DNA from: Taudactylus pleione
Lineage: Eukaryota > Chordata > Amphibia > Anura > Myobatrachidae
Direction of reading: 5' to 3'
Assembly: GCA_031769625.1 (NCBI GenBank)
Contig: JAUIMM010000698.1
Location: 1,352,001-1,416,000, forward strand
Length of the DNA stretch: 64,000 bases
How positions within the stretch are numbered: the first letter of the stretch is position 1; the number at the start of each line of letters is the position of its first letter. Under the pieces are notes generated by a model, which saw only the letters and a program-made list of their open reading frames with translations, made no database searches and had not been told where the DNA came from. The translations under genes were made by a program, and so were the position numbers. Below, one piece after another: positions 31,000-42,174 of this stretch.

Positions 31000-31472
31000 A
31001 AAAATGTCGCTATGCCACAGTGTCAAGATTTTGGCACCACTGGGGGGGTTAGGGATGGGCTGTGGGAGGGGGTAGGTTACAGTTAGGCTGCGGACAGGGT
31101 GAGTTAGGGTTAGGCACTAAGTGGGGAAGGGTTAGGTCTAGGCACTAAGGGGAGAGGATTTGCTTTAGGCACTAACGGGGAGGGATAGAGTACAGGGTAG
31201 GGAGGGTAAGGATGCAGGTAGGGAAGGTTAGGAGGGTGGAGGGTTAGAGTGCGGTGTAGGGAGGGTTAGGTTGCAGGATGGGAGGGTATGGGGGTGAAAG
31301 GGGAGGGTTAGAGTGTGGGGTAGGGAGGGTTAGGTTGCAGGATGGGAGCGTTAGGGGGGTGAAGGGGGGAGGGTTAGGATACTTACTTAGCCCCTGTTGG
31401 GATTCTGAGCATCGGGATGCCGCTGTCTGTGTTTTGACAGCTGGCATCCCGACTGCCGGTCTCCCATACCCA
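31000..31472. mobile_element. Element with telomere-like core
   Basis: The left part is AAAAATGTCGCTATGCCACA. The G-rich core (31040-31380) repeats GGGTTAGGTTGCAGG, GGAGGGTTAGAGTG and TAGGGAGGGTTAGG, including a 60-bp-scale internal duplication (TGGGAGGGTATGGGGGTGAA versus TGGGAGCGTTAGGGGGGTGA). The right flank is CTGTTGGGATTCTGAGCATC to CTGCCGGTCTCCCATACCC, matching 49438-49532. The left end is approximate. Confidence 0.65.
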
Positions 31473-31510
31473 ACCCCTCAGAACTACCTGATGAATGCAA
31501 GCCTTAAAAG

Positions 31511-31655
31511 CAGGGGTTGGCAATAAGTGGCCCTCCAGCTTCTGTGGGACTACACATCCCTGCATGTCCTATCACAGTTTTAGCAGGGCATGCCAAAACC
31601 GTGGAAGGCCATGCTGGGATGTGTAGCTGGAGGGCCGCTTATTCTCCACCCCTGC
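31511..31655. mobile_element. 145-bp hAT-like MITE
   Basis: Termini CAGGGGTTGGCAATAAGTGG and TTATTCTCCACCCCTG begin and end with the CA...TG form typical of hAT. Flanks CTTAAAAG and CGTAAGAG match at six of eight bases, a decayed 8-bp duplication. The interior is a fold-back: CCCTCCAGCTTCTGTGGGAC pairs with the region near 31620-31640, and the middle contains GCATGTCCTATCACAG. Confidence 0.75.
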
Positions 31656-31751
31656 GTAAGAGTACAGTTTTAAACCCAGTTCTCAGAGTGTGACCAAACC
31701 CCACAAAGTGGGTGATAGGACTTTATCATGGGTCTAACTGGTGCTCTTCAG

Positions 31752-32267
31752 GCGGAATCGGTATGACATACCACCGGACCTAAGCCCGGCGGATGAAATA
31801 CCGATTTCAGAAGTTCGGCAGATGAAGATCCCGACGGTGCCTGGTAAGTATCCTAACCCTCCCCTCTCCCCTCCCTTAGGGGTGCCTAACCCTAGCCTCC
31901 CCCAGGGGTGCCTAAGCCTAATCTCCCCACCCCGCTCCCTAAACCTAACTCTCCTGGGGAGATGCCTAACCCTAATCTCCCTCCAGCGGGTGCCTGACCC
32001 TGACCCTGACCCCCCCCTTCCTCTAGCCTAATCCTAACCCTCCCAGGGGGGTGCCTAACCCTAAGTCCCCTCAGGAGTCCCTAAACCACTCCCCCTGCGG
32101 CTAACAGGTCCTGACGCACGGTTTACCTTCGTTGGGTATGACAGGCGTCAGGATTTCGTCGTGGGGCATCGGTATTTACACACCTATCATTAGTCCCATG
32201 CCGCGATTTCACAGTCGGGAGGCATTTCATCCGCCAGCTTCCTGACTACATTACCCTTGAGACAATC
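31752..32267. mobile_element. Element with telomere-like core, reverse orientation
   Basis: It begins near CGGAATCGGTATGACATACC and ends near CAGCTTCCTGACTACATTA. The C-rich core (31853-32065) repeats GGGTGCCTAACCCTAA and CCCTAAACCTAACTCTCC. It shares TTTACCTTCGTT, ACAGGCGTCAG and CCTATCATTAGTCCC with 41827-42174, so the two form one subfamily. Confidence 0.65.
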
Positions 32268-32397
32268 ATTTAAAAAAAACTCCCAAATAAATAAGTCTGT
32301 ACATTATAAGTAGAATTGAATATACTGACAAAAGACAACCTACGACTGTAGTAGCTGACTAAAAGGACACTTGCAATCTATTGTATGTAATCCCATG

Positions 32398-32401
<4 letters not shown>

Positions 32402-32436
<35 letters not shown>
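32402..32436. repeat. (TA)n microsatellite
   Basis: About 17 TA units. Confidence 0.95.
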
Positions 32437-32437
<1 letters not shown>

Positions 32438-33556
32438 TTATCATTTTCACATATGTATACAGGTGGACTTTTCAATATTGGTTTTAATAATTAGTGTGTT
32501 TAAAGTCTACATCCACGATAACTTAATCTGAATATGACTTTAAAAAAGTTATCCAATAGTACATCTATTTAAGTCACAGCAGCAGAACATTAGTCTTTAT
32601 AGGGGACCTACAAAAACATCATAGCACAGTGTTAAAACCTACTGCATGAGGTGCATTTTGACATTTCAAAGCCTTGCAAAATGCCCTGTTACCTTGCAGG
32701 GAGGACCCTCTGCCAGGAGTGCAGGCTGTTAACGAGACACCACAACTCTGGAAACCATCAAAGTCTTGTTTTACTCTGTTATTTATTAAGACTACAGGAA
32801 ATAAAGCCAGACCACCAGTGGTATAACGATCCCAGCTGGGCCTGGACGTAGCCATAAACAATGGCCCACGGGTTAACGTTCCTGCAAACAGCTAAAGAAT
32901 CAAAGATCTGCTAGTCTGCACTCCATGCTTTTATATAGACAAGTTAACATTTCTGCGGGATGCCAACTTTCTGATCTGTCCCCGTGCATATTTGCCATCA
33001 TCAATACTTTGAACATTAACACAAGTTAATAATGAGACAATTAGTACTTGAGTCATTTTCTAAAAGTTCCTGGGCTGAAGAGCACTGATGTTTTTTTGGT
33101 AGATGTTTTATGTCAATCATGTATTTACAATAATTCAGCAAATCAAAAATTTTAGTTCCTGTACATAATGTATAGGTTCTGACTTTAATATTTTTGTTTA
33201 CAAAAAAATTAGATAAATATTAAATTAACGCTGAACATGGTTTGTGCACTTTTGCAGTCCTCCTTGATGAAGGGTTAAACTTGAGCCTCTGTGTTTGGAT
33301 AAAGCCTTCAGGATGAAAAAATGTTTCCATTTAAAAACACCTCCCTGTCTCTTCCTGTCCCAGAGGCTTTGCTGAGCCTTTGATGTCTCTGTTGTAAATG
33401 AGCTGTCTCTCTGTATGTCTGTCTCTTTGTAAGTCTGTCTCTTTACTTGCCTCCTGTTTTCTTATTACCCCAATTTTTTTTCTGTACTCACAGTTTGTAT
33501 CACATTTCTCCTTTCTTTCTTGGCCTTCCCTCACTTGTTACCTCCTATCTGTGTCT

Positions 33557-33558
<2 letters not shown>
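32437..33558. other. No gene seen
   Basis: This is AT-rich sequence. The slightly richer part at 32600-32960 has 60-80 codon ORFs on both strands without any recognisable domain. No element termini are found. Confidence 0.45.
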
Positions 33559-33597
<39 letters not shown>

Positions 33598-33696
33598 CTC
33601 TCTCTCCCCATCACCCTTTCTTGCCCCCACACCTTCCCTCTTTCTTCAAATCCCTCTCTCCCCTCCCAATCCCAACTTCCTTCCGATCCCAGCCCC

Positions 33697-33730
<34 letters not shown>

Positions 33731-33922
33731 CTCTCTCTCTGTCTCCCTCTTTTTCTGTCTCCCTCTCTCTCTCTCTCTCTCTCCCTCTCTATCCCCCCCT
33801 CACCCTTTCTTGCCCCCACACCTTCCCTCTTTCTGCCCTCCCTTTCCCTCTTTCTTCAACTCCCTCTCTCCCCTCCCAATCCCAACTTCCTTCCCATCCC
33901 ACCTCCAACCCCTCTCTCTCTC
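33559..33922. repeat. TC-rich tract with tandem duplication
   Basis: (CT)n at 33559-33592 is followed by a pyrimidine-rich block in which CACCCTTTCTTGCCCCCACA through TCCCAATCCCAACTTCC occurs twice (33610-33690 and 33798-33895), separated by more (CT)n. The plus-strand ORFs of 136-181 codons (Ser/Pro/Leu/Phe) are translations of this tract. Confidence 0.9.
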
Positions 33923-35130
33923 AACAATAACACTTGTGTTTGACATACAGTAATTACATAAAATACATTTTAATAGGCATTGAAATTGTTCTACCATATA
34001 CTATAAAGAGGTCAGTAGGCAATATTTTTTTTTATCTACAACTGTTATATAGCACCAACACTGCGCAATACGTCACTGAGAATTTAGAAAGTTTACAAAC
34101 ATTGGTCTATGGACAGCAGTTACGCTGTACTGTAATTTAGCTCTGTGCCATACGTTCCATGTAAGCTCCTGACAATAAAATAGTTAAACATTTGTGAAGA
34201 CAATAGGAAATAACAAGGTGGAGTCCAGTAGAGTCATCACACCAAGGACATGGTTGTTTTGTGGATTTACTTATCTGCAAACAAGGGGAAACAGTGTCCT
34301 GGCTCTCCGCTCAACAGTGAGCACAATGCCAAAGAAAACCCTCGGCCAGACACCTAGCTGGCACATAATGACAAGTGAGGGCAGAATAAGCCCAACACAG
34401 TCAGAGGCACAGTGCTTTCCATGCAGCACAATCACTCTCCATTTGACACTAAATTCCAGAAGGGAGGGCTCTTGACTTTGGTGCCGTTAACCCTTCGCAA
34501 TAAAGTGCCCATGCAATAAGAAGTTGAAATCCGTCTCCACAAAGAGTTAAGTGGCTTGATTAATATATATAGGATAGTCATAGATGTCTGATGCAAACTG
34601 TCTTGACATTTCTTCAGTGACTGAGTCATGTTTCATGTCCCCACCTTTCCACCGTCTTTCCTCATTCCAACCGTACCACACCACCTGTAGTTGCACAGAA
34701 ATGCCATTTGCAAAGGCTCCTTTATTACTGACCATTTCTAATGCCTCTGCCTACAGTAACCACGCACAGTTTCCCCAGCACCACCTTTAATTGTTCCACT
34801 ATCTTATGTATCAACTGTTTGTAACACCTCCTATGGGCACAGAGTTCATTACCTTCTGATTAATGTCAACGTATACAACTTGTACTACAATCTCAATGTA
34901 AAGTGTATGTATGTATGCATATATGTATGTATATCTCGAAATACTGGAGAAGTTGCTGATTGGAGATATGTATGCCCCAGGTTCCAAACTTCTGTTTGGT
35001 GATCATAACTGTATTGAGCAGTTTTGATTGTCAGACACCTGTGAGAGGCTGATAAGGGTGTGTTTGTGTGCTTGTCTGTCTCTTGCTACCTGGGGGAAAC
35101 AGGCTAAAGGCCTGCTGAGAGACACTGTTA
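33923..35130. other. No gene seen
   Basis: This is unique-looking, moderately AT-rich sequence. The plus-strand ORF at 34194-34475 (93 codons) shows no domain. GTATGTATG repeats are near 34907-34932. Nothing is called. Confidence 0.45.
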
Positions 35131-35531
35131 AGGGGCCTATCCATTAGCAGATCTTATCAAAAGATGATAGACAAAAGATTTATCTTTTGAAAATTCCTTG
35201 GGCTGCTGTGACAGATATCTGTCATGTACATGACAGATTTATTCAAACGACGAACGATTTTGCGTGACATCATTCTGGGAGTAGATTTTTTTTATGTTTC
35301 TATTCATTTGCATTAAAAAAATCGTTCGTCGTTTACCGCGACAGATACTTCTAATATCTGTCAACGCTAAACGATAATTGACCAACATGTTGGAGAGACA
35401 AAAGACCAAATTTGTTGGCCCACGGGAGTGCGCATTTTGATCGTTCAGAGCCTATCCATTAGCAGATAAATTGAACGACTGAACGATAAATCGTTCATCG
35501 TTCAAATTTATCTGCTAATGGCTAGGCCCCT
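35131..35531. mobile_element. 401-bp MITE with TTA duplication
   Basis: The ends AGGGGCCTATCCATTAGCAG and CTGCTAATGGCTAGGCCCCT are flanked by TTA on both sides (35128-35130 and 35532-35534). The right half has a second inward copy of the end (GAGCCTATCCATTAGCAGAT at about 35449), forming an 80-bp terminal hairpin with AACGATAAATCGTT at its centre. It is non-coding and PIF/Harbinger-like. Confidence 0.85.
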
Positions 35532-35587
35532 TTACTACTTGATGTAAGTGCTGTGCTAAATAGTTTTTTTTTGTGAGTTGAACACTG

Positions 35588-35614
35588 GGGGGCATATCCA
35601 ATTAGGCGAGGGGT
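35588..35614. mobile_element. Harbinger-like terminus fragment
   Basis: GGGGGGCATATCCAATTAGGCG is a Harbinger-type left terminus, cut off by the CAGTGG end at 35615. I infer that the hAT-like element landed in it. Confidence 0.4.
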
Positions 35615-36640
35615 CAGTGGCGGAACTAGAGAGTGGTGGGCCAGGTGCAAAAATATGCTTTGGGCCCCCTTATGCAGTGCCCTCAGAAGTGGCCCCCCAG
35701 TAGCAGCCACTTTATACAGTGCCCCCAGTAGCAGCCCCTTTATACAGTGCCCCCAGTAGCAGCCCCTTTATACAGTGCCCCCAGTAGCAGCCCCCTTTAT
35801 ACAGTGCCCCCAGTAGCAGCCCCCTTTATACAGTGCCCCCAGTAGCAGCCCCCTTTATACAGTGCCCCCAGTAGCAGCCCCCTTTATACAGTGCCCCCAG
35901 TAGCAGCCCCCTTTATACAGTGCCCCCAGTAGCAGCCCCCTTTATACAGTGCCCCCAGTAGCAGCCCCCTTTATACTGTGCCCCCAGTAGCAGCCCCCTT
36001 TATACAGTGCCCCCAGTAGCAGCCCCCTTTATACAGTGCCCCCAGTAGCAGCACCCCTAAACAGTGCCCCCAGTAGCAGCCCCCCTTATAGTGTGCCCCC
36101 AGTAGCAGCCCCCCTTATAGTGTGCCCCCAGTAGCAGCCCCCCTATACAGTCTCCCCATTAGCAGCCCCCCTATACAGTGCCCCCAGTAGCAGCCCCCCT
36201 ATACAGTGCCCCCAGTAGCTGTCCCCTATACAGTGTTCCCCCAGTAGCAGCCCTCTATACAGTGTCCCCAGTAGCAGCCCCCCCTATACCGTGTCCCCAG
36301 TAGCAGCCCCCCTATACAGTGTCCCCAGTAGCAGCCCCCTATACAGTGTCCCAAATAGCAGCCCCCCTATACAGTGTCCCAAATAGCAGCCCCCCTATAC
36401 AGTGTCCCAGGTAGCAGCTCCCCTATACAGTGTCCCAGGTAGCAGCCCCCCTATACAGTGCCCCCAGTAGTAACCAGCTATACAGTGCCCCCAATAGCAG
36501 CCCCCCCATACAGTGCCCCCAGTAATGCATACACACCAAAGAAAAAAAAATAGACAACTAACCTGATCCCCGCTCCAGCCGACAACCACCGCTGTCCGCT
36601 GCTCCCGGCCCGCTATGCACTATGGGAGAGACGTCACCCC
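35615..36640. mobile_element. hAT-like element containing a 29-bp satellite
   Basis: The left end is CAGTGGCGGAACTAGAGAGT. From about 35690 to 36530 it is an array of CAGTGCCCCCAGTAGCAGCC plus CCCTTTATA units (period about 29 bp, variants 26-29). About 28 units are present, nearly identical in 35770-36040 and more diverged to the right. The tail has GCTGCTCCCGGCCCGCTATG and AGAGACGTCA. No right terminus is found; L2 tail sequence begins at about 36644. Confidence 0.7.
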
Positions 36641-36643
36641 TGG

Positions 36644-36880
36644 TGTAGATGATAGTATAAGTAAGGGAAGGAAGAGCGCATGTCGGAAGAGGGTCCTGCT
36701 CGTGAGACCTTACATTCTAGAAGGGAGGGGCTGACAGTCTGGGGTAACACAGATATAAAGGAGACGGTGAGAAATGAGCATGGAGCAGTGGTTTAGGATG
36801 AGCGCTGGATTGCTTTGTTGCATAAGTGGGTCTTGAGAGCCCGTTTGAAGTTTTGTATAGAGGAGGCCCTGGTCTGGTAC
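36644..36880 (-). mobile_element. L2 LINE 3' untranslated fragment
   Basis: GGTCCTGCTCGTGAGACC, TTACATTCTAGAAGGGAGGG and GTGGGTCTTGAGAGCCCGTT match 52525-52690 of the L2 copy at 52262, in the same orientation. It lacks the 3' tail and all coding sequence. Confidence 0.8.
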
Positions 36881-37369
36881 CAAGGCCCTGGACTGGTGTG
36901 CTACTAATTAATTGGCTGCTGCATGCAAAGTGCTACTGTTTACCCCAGGAGGAGGCGTGCCACAAAATTTACTTACTTCCAGATGTAAACTACTCACAAT
37001 GCAGTCAGTAAGATCTATTCGTTGATGAAAACAAACTGATACTTTTCATGGCTTGCTCATTTATTGTGTTTGACAAGGGGTTTCATATAGGTGTCCAAGA
37101 GAAACTTTATATGAAAATGCATGTAGCCATAGGGATCATTGTGCCTTCTAACCAACTAGCTGAAGTACCTGGGATTGCCCGGGTACAAATCTTCAAGTTA
37201 TTTAGTTTTATTATGTGATGTCATCCAAATCCATCCAGTGGAAGGCCCAGAGCAGACTCCCACGGTCAAAGTTCTGCCCAGCGTATACCACCTTAAAATC
37301 TGGCCAGGATTTAACTGGACCACCTCGCTTGGTGTCATCCCAATCGGTGCAGGGGTGTCCGAATGTAGA
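36881..37369. other. No gene seen; possible old repeat
   Basis: The segment at 37156-37185 (AAGTACCTGGGATTGCCCGG) looks like the start of an old dispersed repeat, and 37210-37370 has no recognised relative here. ORFs overlapping on both strands at 37175-37422 have no domain. Confidence 0.35.
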
Positions 37370-37500
37370 ACGTCTTGATGATGAAATAATGAAGTGCACT
37401 TGATTAGCAGCACCTGGCCCAAATTTCCTGCTTTATAGATCTGGGAGCAGTAAGGGTGGACTTACTTTTTTTTTATTCATGTTTGGTTTTTTTTGTGTGT
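37370..37500 (-). mobile_element. Tc1 terminal fragment, inverted relative of 39325
   Basis: GACGTCTTGATGATGAAAT-like sequence (37369-37390) followed by GAAGTGCACTTGATTAGCAG, CTGCTTTATAGATCTGGGAG and CAGTAAGGGTGGACTTAC is the reverse complement of 39329-39430. Only the non-coding terminus remains. Confidence 0.75.
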
Positions 37501-37654
37501 GTGCGTGCGCAGACAAACAAACAGCAATGAATTTTATATATAAGATACAACGGGGAGACAGCTAGACTCTTCAGGGAGCCAGGGAGATTGCTACTATTTC
37601 AGGGACTCTCCCTGACAGTTAGAGTTGGCAAGTATGATATTCACACACACATAT

Positions 37655-37656
37655 AT

Positions 37657-37698
<42 letters not shown>

Positions 37699-37699
37699 G

Positions 37700-37762
<63 letters not shown>
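37655..37762. repeat. (GT)n(TA)n microsatellite
   Basis: GT runs at 37660-37690 pass through GTATGTATG into a TA run ending at about 37760. Confidence 0.95.
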
Positions 37763-37768
<6 letters not shown>

Positions 37769-37885
37769 ATATACAAAAACCTTACAAAAATACTTAGGGG
37801 GTGGAAGGTAATGTACACATTCATAGATATAATTCAGTTTGGAGACATAATTTTAATACTTAAGGTAGATGGCATTAACACCTAA

Positions 37886-38175
37886 GGGGCACATCCACTA
37901 GCAGACATAGAAATGACTGCACAATTACGACATTGTAATAGTGTAGTCGTTTCACAGTCTGATGCTGTGCCTACACTGACCGAGCAGTCGTTCAGTGTAG
38001 GCACATCTTATGGTCAGGTTGACCAGGATGTTCGGGCGATGATTGATGTCGGAAATGACCAGTGGGAGCGCGCATCGCTGGTCGTTTCCGACATTTACTT
38101 CCCTGATGTGTGCCCGATTACTGAATGATTGCACGATTATGATGTCGTAATCGTGCAATCGCTCTATGTTATTAG
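37886..38175. mobile_element. MITE with CATCCACTAGCAG left end
   Basis: After TAA at 37883-37885 the left end reads GGGGCACATCCACTAGCAG. The interior has ATTACGACATTGTAATAGTG and, inverted, GATTATGATGTCGTAATCG, with a second hairpin at AGGTTGACCAGG / GTCGGAAATGACCAG. The right end is diverged (CTATGTTATTAGACC), so it is approximate. Confidence 0.65.
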
Positions 38176-38439
38176 ACCAAATGTTCAATGTCCATAACTG
38201 TATCCTTATGTAACTTGAACAGTGGACTCAGTATAGGGAATTTATTAATAACTTTAATGCTCCTCCAACTGTAGTGCTGGAATAATACGCAGTTCTAGAA
38301 AGGGGACCCTCTCACCCGGAAAACACCCAAAAGAACGGCCCAAAGGCCAATTAATAAATAGATTTCCAAAAAAGGATTTTTTTTTTTATTAAAACATATT
38401 GACGCATATATATGCAGTAAAAAATGCTTACATCAAATA

Positions 38440-38610
38440 GTTATTCAATTTCCATTGTCCCGATCAAGGAAAAATAATAGATTTGATCCTTCTGAAACCC
38501 TTTCAGGGTCTTTGATTTTGTTAACATTTCAGCCCTTTTGTCAGGACACACTTTTGTGCAAGTGTGTCCTGATGCCCTGAAACGTTGACAACACGTAAAT
38601 TTTTTTCATT
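38440..38610. mobile_element. Hairpin repeat with GAAACGTTGAC motif
   Basis: The arms GTTAACATTTCAGCCCTTTT + GTCAGGACACAC and GTGTGTCCTGATGCCCTGAA + ACGTTGAC (38518-38591) pair around a short loop. Upstream, CTGAAACCCTTTCAGGGTCT is another small hairpin. It is followed within 30-50 bp by a GT/TA microsatellite, like the other GAAACGTT elements. Its class is unknown. Confidence 0.6.
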
Positions 38611-38640
38611 ATGAGTCATGCCTCCAGAGTGCCTGTCTTT

Positions 38641-38686
38641 GCTTTGTGTGTGTGTATATATATGTGTGTGTGCATATATGTATATA

Positions 38687-38762
<76 letters not shown>
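38641..38762. repeat. GT/TA compound microsatellite
   Basis: Alternating GTGTGTG and TATATATA blocks. ORFs here are repeat artefacts. Confidence 0.95.
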
Positions 38763-38763
<1 letters not shown>

Positions 38764-39324
38764 CACAAGTAATGCATTTCATGGAGTCACATACAAGGGG
38801 AGTTTTGTGGACTAAAAATACCACAGCTGTGACTCATGGGGTTATCCAATGCTCAGACACACAGATCGCTTTCTCTCTAAGTTTTCTTTTTTGTTTTTGT
38901 TTGTTTTTTTTCCCAAGGAGAGCTGGCAGAGCAGAAAAAACAGGGCTGGCTCCATTCAGCAGTGAACAATTTATCTCCTCACAGTCAAAAAACTGTTAGG
39001 TTTTTCAAAGTCATGTTGTCACACTGTATCTGCATGCCTTACATCCCAAGTAATGCCTTCGATTTGTGGGTTTATAATCCATGTACTTAATGTACTCTGT
39101 GCAGCATGGTGCTCTGGAAACTAGTTTTGTATCCAGATCCTGCTAGATGTATCCATGCACAGGTACGATCTCTAATTTGGTGGCAGCACACCTATTTAAA
39201 ACATCTAGAGCATATTATTATGTGAAAATATCTTTAGCAGGACCTTGCCTTTTTTGGGGTATATACATAGATATGCATACACACGCGCGCACACACACTC
39301 ACAAAAACAAGCCAACATGAATAA
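38763..39324. other. No gene seen
   Basis: This is unique-looking sequence with a poly-T/GTTTT patch (38884-38915) and a CACGCGCGCACACAC patch near 39280. Nothing is recognised. Confidence 0.4.
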
Positions 39325-39780
39325 AAAAAAGTAAGTCCACCCTTACTGCTCCCAGATCTATAAAGCAGGAAATTGGGGCCAGGTGCTGCTAATCAGGTGC
39401 ACTTCATTATTTGATCATCAAGACGTTCTACCGCATCTATATAACCATTGGCAGTTCAGGCTGGAGCATTCAGGTTTGTACTAACAGCATGCCAATGAGT
39501 AAATACATCTGCACTGATTGCAGAGAAGCAATTGTTACAGTTGACCAGTCTGGAAAGAGAGTTGAGCGATTTCCAAACAATCTGAAGGTCCTAATACTAT
39601 AGTGAGAGAGGTTATTTACAAATGGAAAACACTCTAGACATTGACAATATTCCCAGAAATTTGCTTTAAGTAAGACCGTATGCTTCTCCAAGAAATTACA
39701 AGTAACTTAACAGTTAAATCCAAAAATCTACAAACTTCTGAGGCTGAAGGCTGAACAGTTTTGGCTTTTATTGAAGGGTC
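39325..39780 (+). mobile_element. 5' part of a Tc1/mariner transposon
   Basis: It starts with AAAAAAAGTAAGTCCACCCT (shared, inverted, with 37440-37500) and reads into a degenerate transposase N-terminus. The catalytic half and the other terminus are absent. The MITE at 39864 lies just beyond the end. Confidence 0.75.
39495..39780 (+). pseudogene. Tc1-like transposase N-terminus relic
   Basis: From the ATG at 39495, MSKYICTDCREAIVTVDQSG corresponds to the first helix-turn-helix of Tc1 transposases, which usually reads as a ...REAIVxxxQSGK... pattern. The frame then breaks. Beyond a stop, GATAATATT-type drift precedes DRMLLQEITSNLTVKSKNLQ (about 39680-39740), the second DNA-binding subdomain. 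A further stop follows. No DDE domain remains. Confidence 0.75.
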
Positions 39781-39863
39781 GTCAGTAGAAAATGCCTTCT
39801 CTCCCCCAATAATCTCACAGTATTGTTTTGCAAAGTTGTATGTAAGCGCAATACAAGATGTTA

Positions 39864-40158
39864 AGTGGCCCATACACGGTGCGATTTGGCTGCAACATCG
39901 CACCATGTATGGGCCTGATGTCATACAAGGCACGCTCCCGTGGGGGTCGTACATCGCATCTCCTGATCGTACTGCAAAACCGGTCGATCAGGGGATGCGA
40001 TGTGCGATCCCATACAGTGCCATGTGGCTGAGGCAGGTGGGAGCCGGCATATTGGGCGGTCGGCCACCCGATCGCACTTGTGTGGGGACCGCCCGATATG
40101 TTGGACATCGGATCCCATGTCGCCTTGCACGGTGCTGTTGCACCATATATGGCTGGCA
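39864..40158. mobile_element. MITE with TTA duplication
   Basis: The ends AGTGGCCCATACACGGTGCG and CACCATATATGGCTGGCA are flanked by TTA on both sides (39861-39863 and 40159-40161). The interior contains multiple GCGATC/GATCGC motifs and folds back on itself (GGCCCATACACGG / CCATGTATGGGCC at 39867-39915). ORFs of 114-152 codons are fortuitous. Confidence 0.85.
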
Positions 40159-40340
40159 TTAGTGTTTAGTTCTAATGCACAACGTCCTTGTTGGTGAAAA
40201 CCATGCACTATCTCCACTAGAACCTCATACCTGCTGTCAAAGCATGTTGGTGGAGTGGTTAGTTTTACAGCAACAGAATTACAATGTCTAACATTCCAGG
40301 GGTCTACTTTCTTTTGTGTGTGTGTGTGTGTATGTACTGT

Positions 40341-40867
40341 ATGCAAACCTCCCAACATGACCCAGTCCAGGAGGGACAAAATGCTCTGCTCCTGGACTTC
40401 CCTCTTAATTTGATTGCCGGCAACTGTGTAGAACTTGAAACACCTTTCTTAAGCTGGCCACACATCTAGACCAACTTACATCCAACCAGCCAGCTAGTTG
40501 ATTGGTTGGAATGAAAATCTGGCAAGTATGGGAGTACCTGGGGATCAGCAATATGCTCCTAAATGCCAGAAAACAGATGAAAATGGTCGGTCAGACAAGT
40601 TTGTTAAATGTTTGATCAAAACAATTTGTTCAAACAACAGTTTTTGTCCATTTTCCGGCGTTTGTGAGCAAATTGCTGATTGTCATTTGCTTTCATACCT
40701 TACCAGATTTTCATTCCAACCAATCAACTAGTTGGATGTAAGTTGGTCTAGTGTGTGGCCAGCTTTATGAATTAACTAGTACAACAAGGGTAATGGCAAT
40801 CATAAGAGGGAAGTCCAGAAGCAGAGCATTTGGTCCCTCCTGGATTGGGTCATGTTGGGAGGTATGC
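40341..40867. mobile_element. Hairpin MITE hosting a nested MITE
   Basis: Left arm AACCTCCCAACATGACCCAG through TCCCTCTTAATTTGATTGCC (40346-40421) pairs with the right arm GGCAATCATAAGAGGGAAGT through GGGTCATGTTGGGAGGTATG (40795-40866). Between the arms lies the separate element 40452-40764 with its own TTA duplication. It is non-coding. Confidence 0.85.
40452..40764. mobile_element. 313-bp MITE nested in a hairpin MITE
   Basis: The ends AGCTGGCCACACATCTAGAC and GTCTAGTGTGTGGCCAGCT are flanked by TTA on both sides (40449-40451 and 40765-40767). The arms are long: CCAACTTACATCCAACCAGC pairs with the reverse-complement region at 40717-40745. It is the younger of the pair. Confidence 0.9.
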
Positions 40868-41826
40868 TGCATGTCATGTCACTCACTGAATACCGCATGC
40901 AGCATGTGTAATTCATGTGTTTGGTTCTAAATGGTACTTTGACTACACTAAATGCCGCTTTTCACGATACTTTAGACCAAATGGGTCTGGTTTTTATTTC
41001 ACATTCTACTCTCCCTCCCCCTTTTTTGTGATATTTTCCAGACTTGGTCAGACACTAAAGACAAAGCAGAGCCAGCAAAAGGAAACATCCAAATTAGTTA
41101 GTAAATAATAGACTGACGGCAGCGAGTGCTGAACCACTTTTTTAGCAGCAAGTGGGCAGGGTGATCTCACTGTGCTGTTTTGTGTGTTTGCTTACTAGTT
41201 GTGCTGGGGTTAACCATAGAAGACACCTGTTTCCAGCATTTGCCTCCATGTAACTCAGTCAGATTGGGGGTGTGATGGTGAAGGTTGCTCTGTGTAAGGG
41301 GCCTTCTGAAGCCCCAAGTAGTAGTGTTATGTAAATCTATACCATTTTTCTGAACGTGTAGTTTTCAATGCCAGGTGGTCCTAACTTCTAACATCTGTCT
41401 CTTCTACGGAATGGAAGAACTGTATGTGTTCAAGGGAGGGGGATTGCGTTCTTCTGACTCTCGCCAGAAATCTATGTGCCTTTTGATTGAAACTGTTTCC
41501 CACTTATTCTTCATATTATGACAGAGCCATTTAGACAGATTCTCTTTTTGAATCCTTTGTCTCTTATCCGTCTTGCTAGCATCATCTGCCATCATCTCAT
41601 TGGTATTATATGCAAATTAGATGTGGCAGCTGACTTTGAGTATTTTAAAAACAGATCTAGCTCCAGCTTAGTAATGTTTAAGTTTTTATTACTCTGTCCT
41701 TTCTAAAATTCCTTATATGAAAATCTTCTAACTAATGGGTGGTTGTCGTTTTGCTGCCTTAGAGCAGTGTTTGTGTGATTTTATGCAGGCTTTGTATGCT
41801 AAGGATAAAATTAAGATTGATATTGG
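40868..41826. other. No gene seen
   Basis: Unique-looking sequence. ORFs of 62-70 codons on both strands have no domain. Confidence 0.45.
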
Positions 41827-42174
41827 TAAAGGATCGGTATTCAAATCCCCATGCCAGAAGACCGGCAACAGAAGAACTCGACAGGTAAGTATTTTCACTA
41901 TTACTAACCCTACCCCCCCCCCCCAACCCTCCCTTAGGGGTGCCTAACCCTAACCTTCCCCTAGCCTAACCCGGGGGGGGGGGGGTCTAACCATAAGTCC
42001 CCCCCTGGAGCCCCTAACCCTCCCCCCTGCAGTGTCCGCACCCGCTCCCGGCTTACCTTCGTTCTGTATGCTGGGTGTCGGTTTTCTTGGCGTAGGGATA
42101 ATGATAGGCGTCAGCATTTCGGCCCCTATCATTAGATCCCTGCCAGGATTAGACAGTCCTGCCTGCATCCCGTT
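41827..42174. mobile_element. Element with telomere-like core, reverse orientation
   Basis: It starts near AAAGGATCGGTATTCAAATC. The C-rich core (41905-42030) has CCCTTAGGGGTGCCTAACCC plus CTAACCTTCC and C/G homopolymer runs. The right part (CTTACCTTCGTTCTGTATGC, GGCGTCAGCATTTCGG, CCTATCATTAGATCC) matches 31752-32267. Confidence 0.65.

Noticed and set aside
33398..33953. 136-181 codon Ser/Pro/Leu ORFs
   Set aside because: They translate a TC-rich simple repeat in all three frames.
39815..40379. ORFs of 114-152 codons near 40 kb
   Set aside because: They span MITE ends and change with each fold-back; no domain or splice context.
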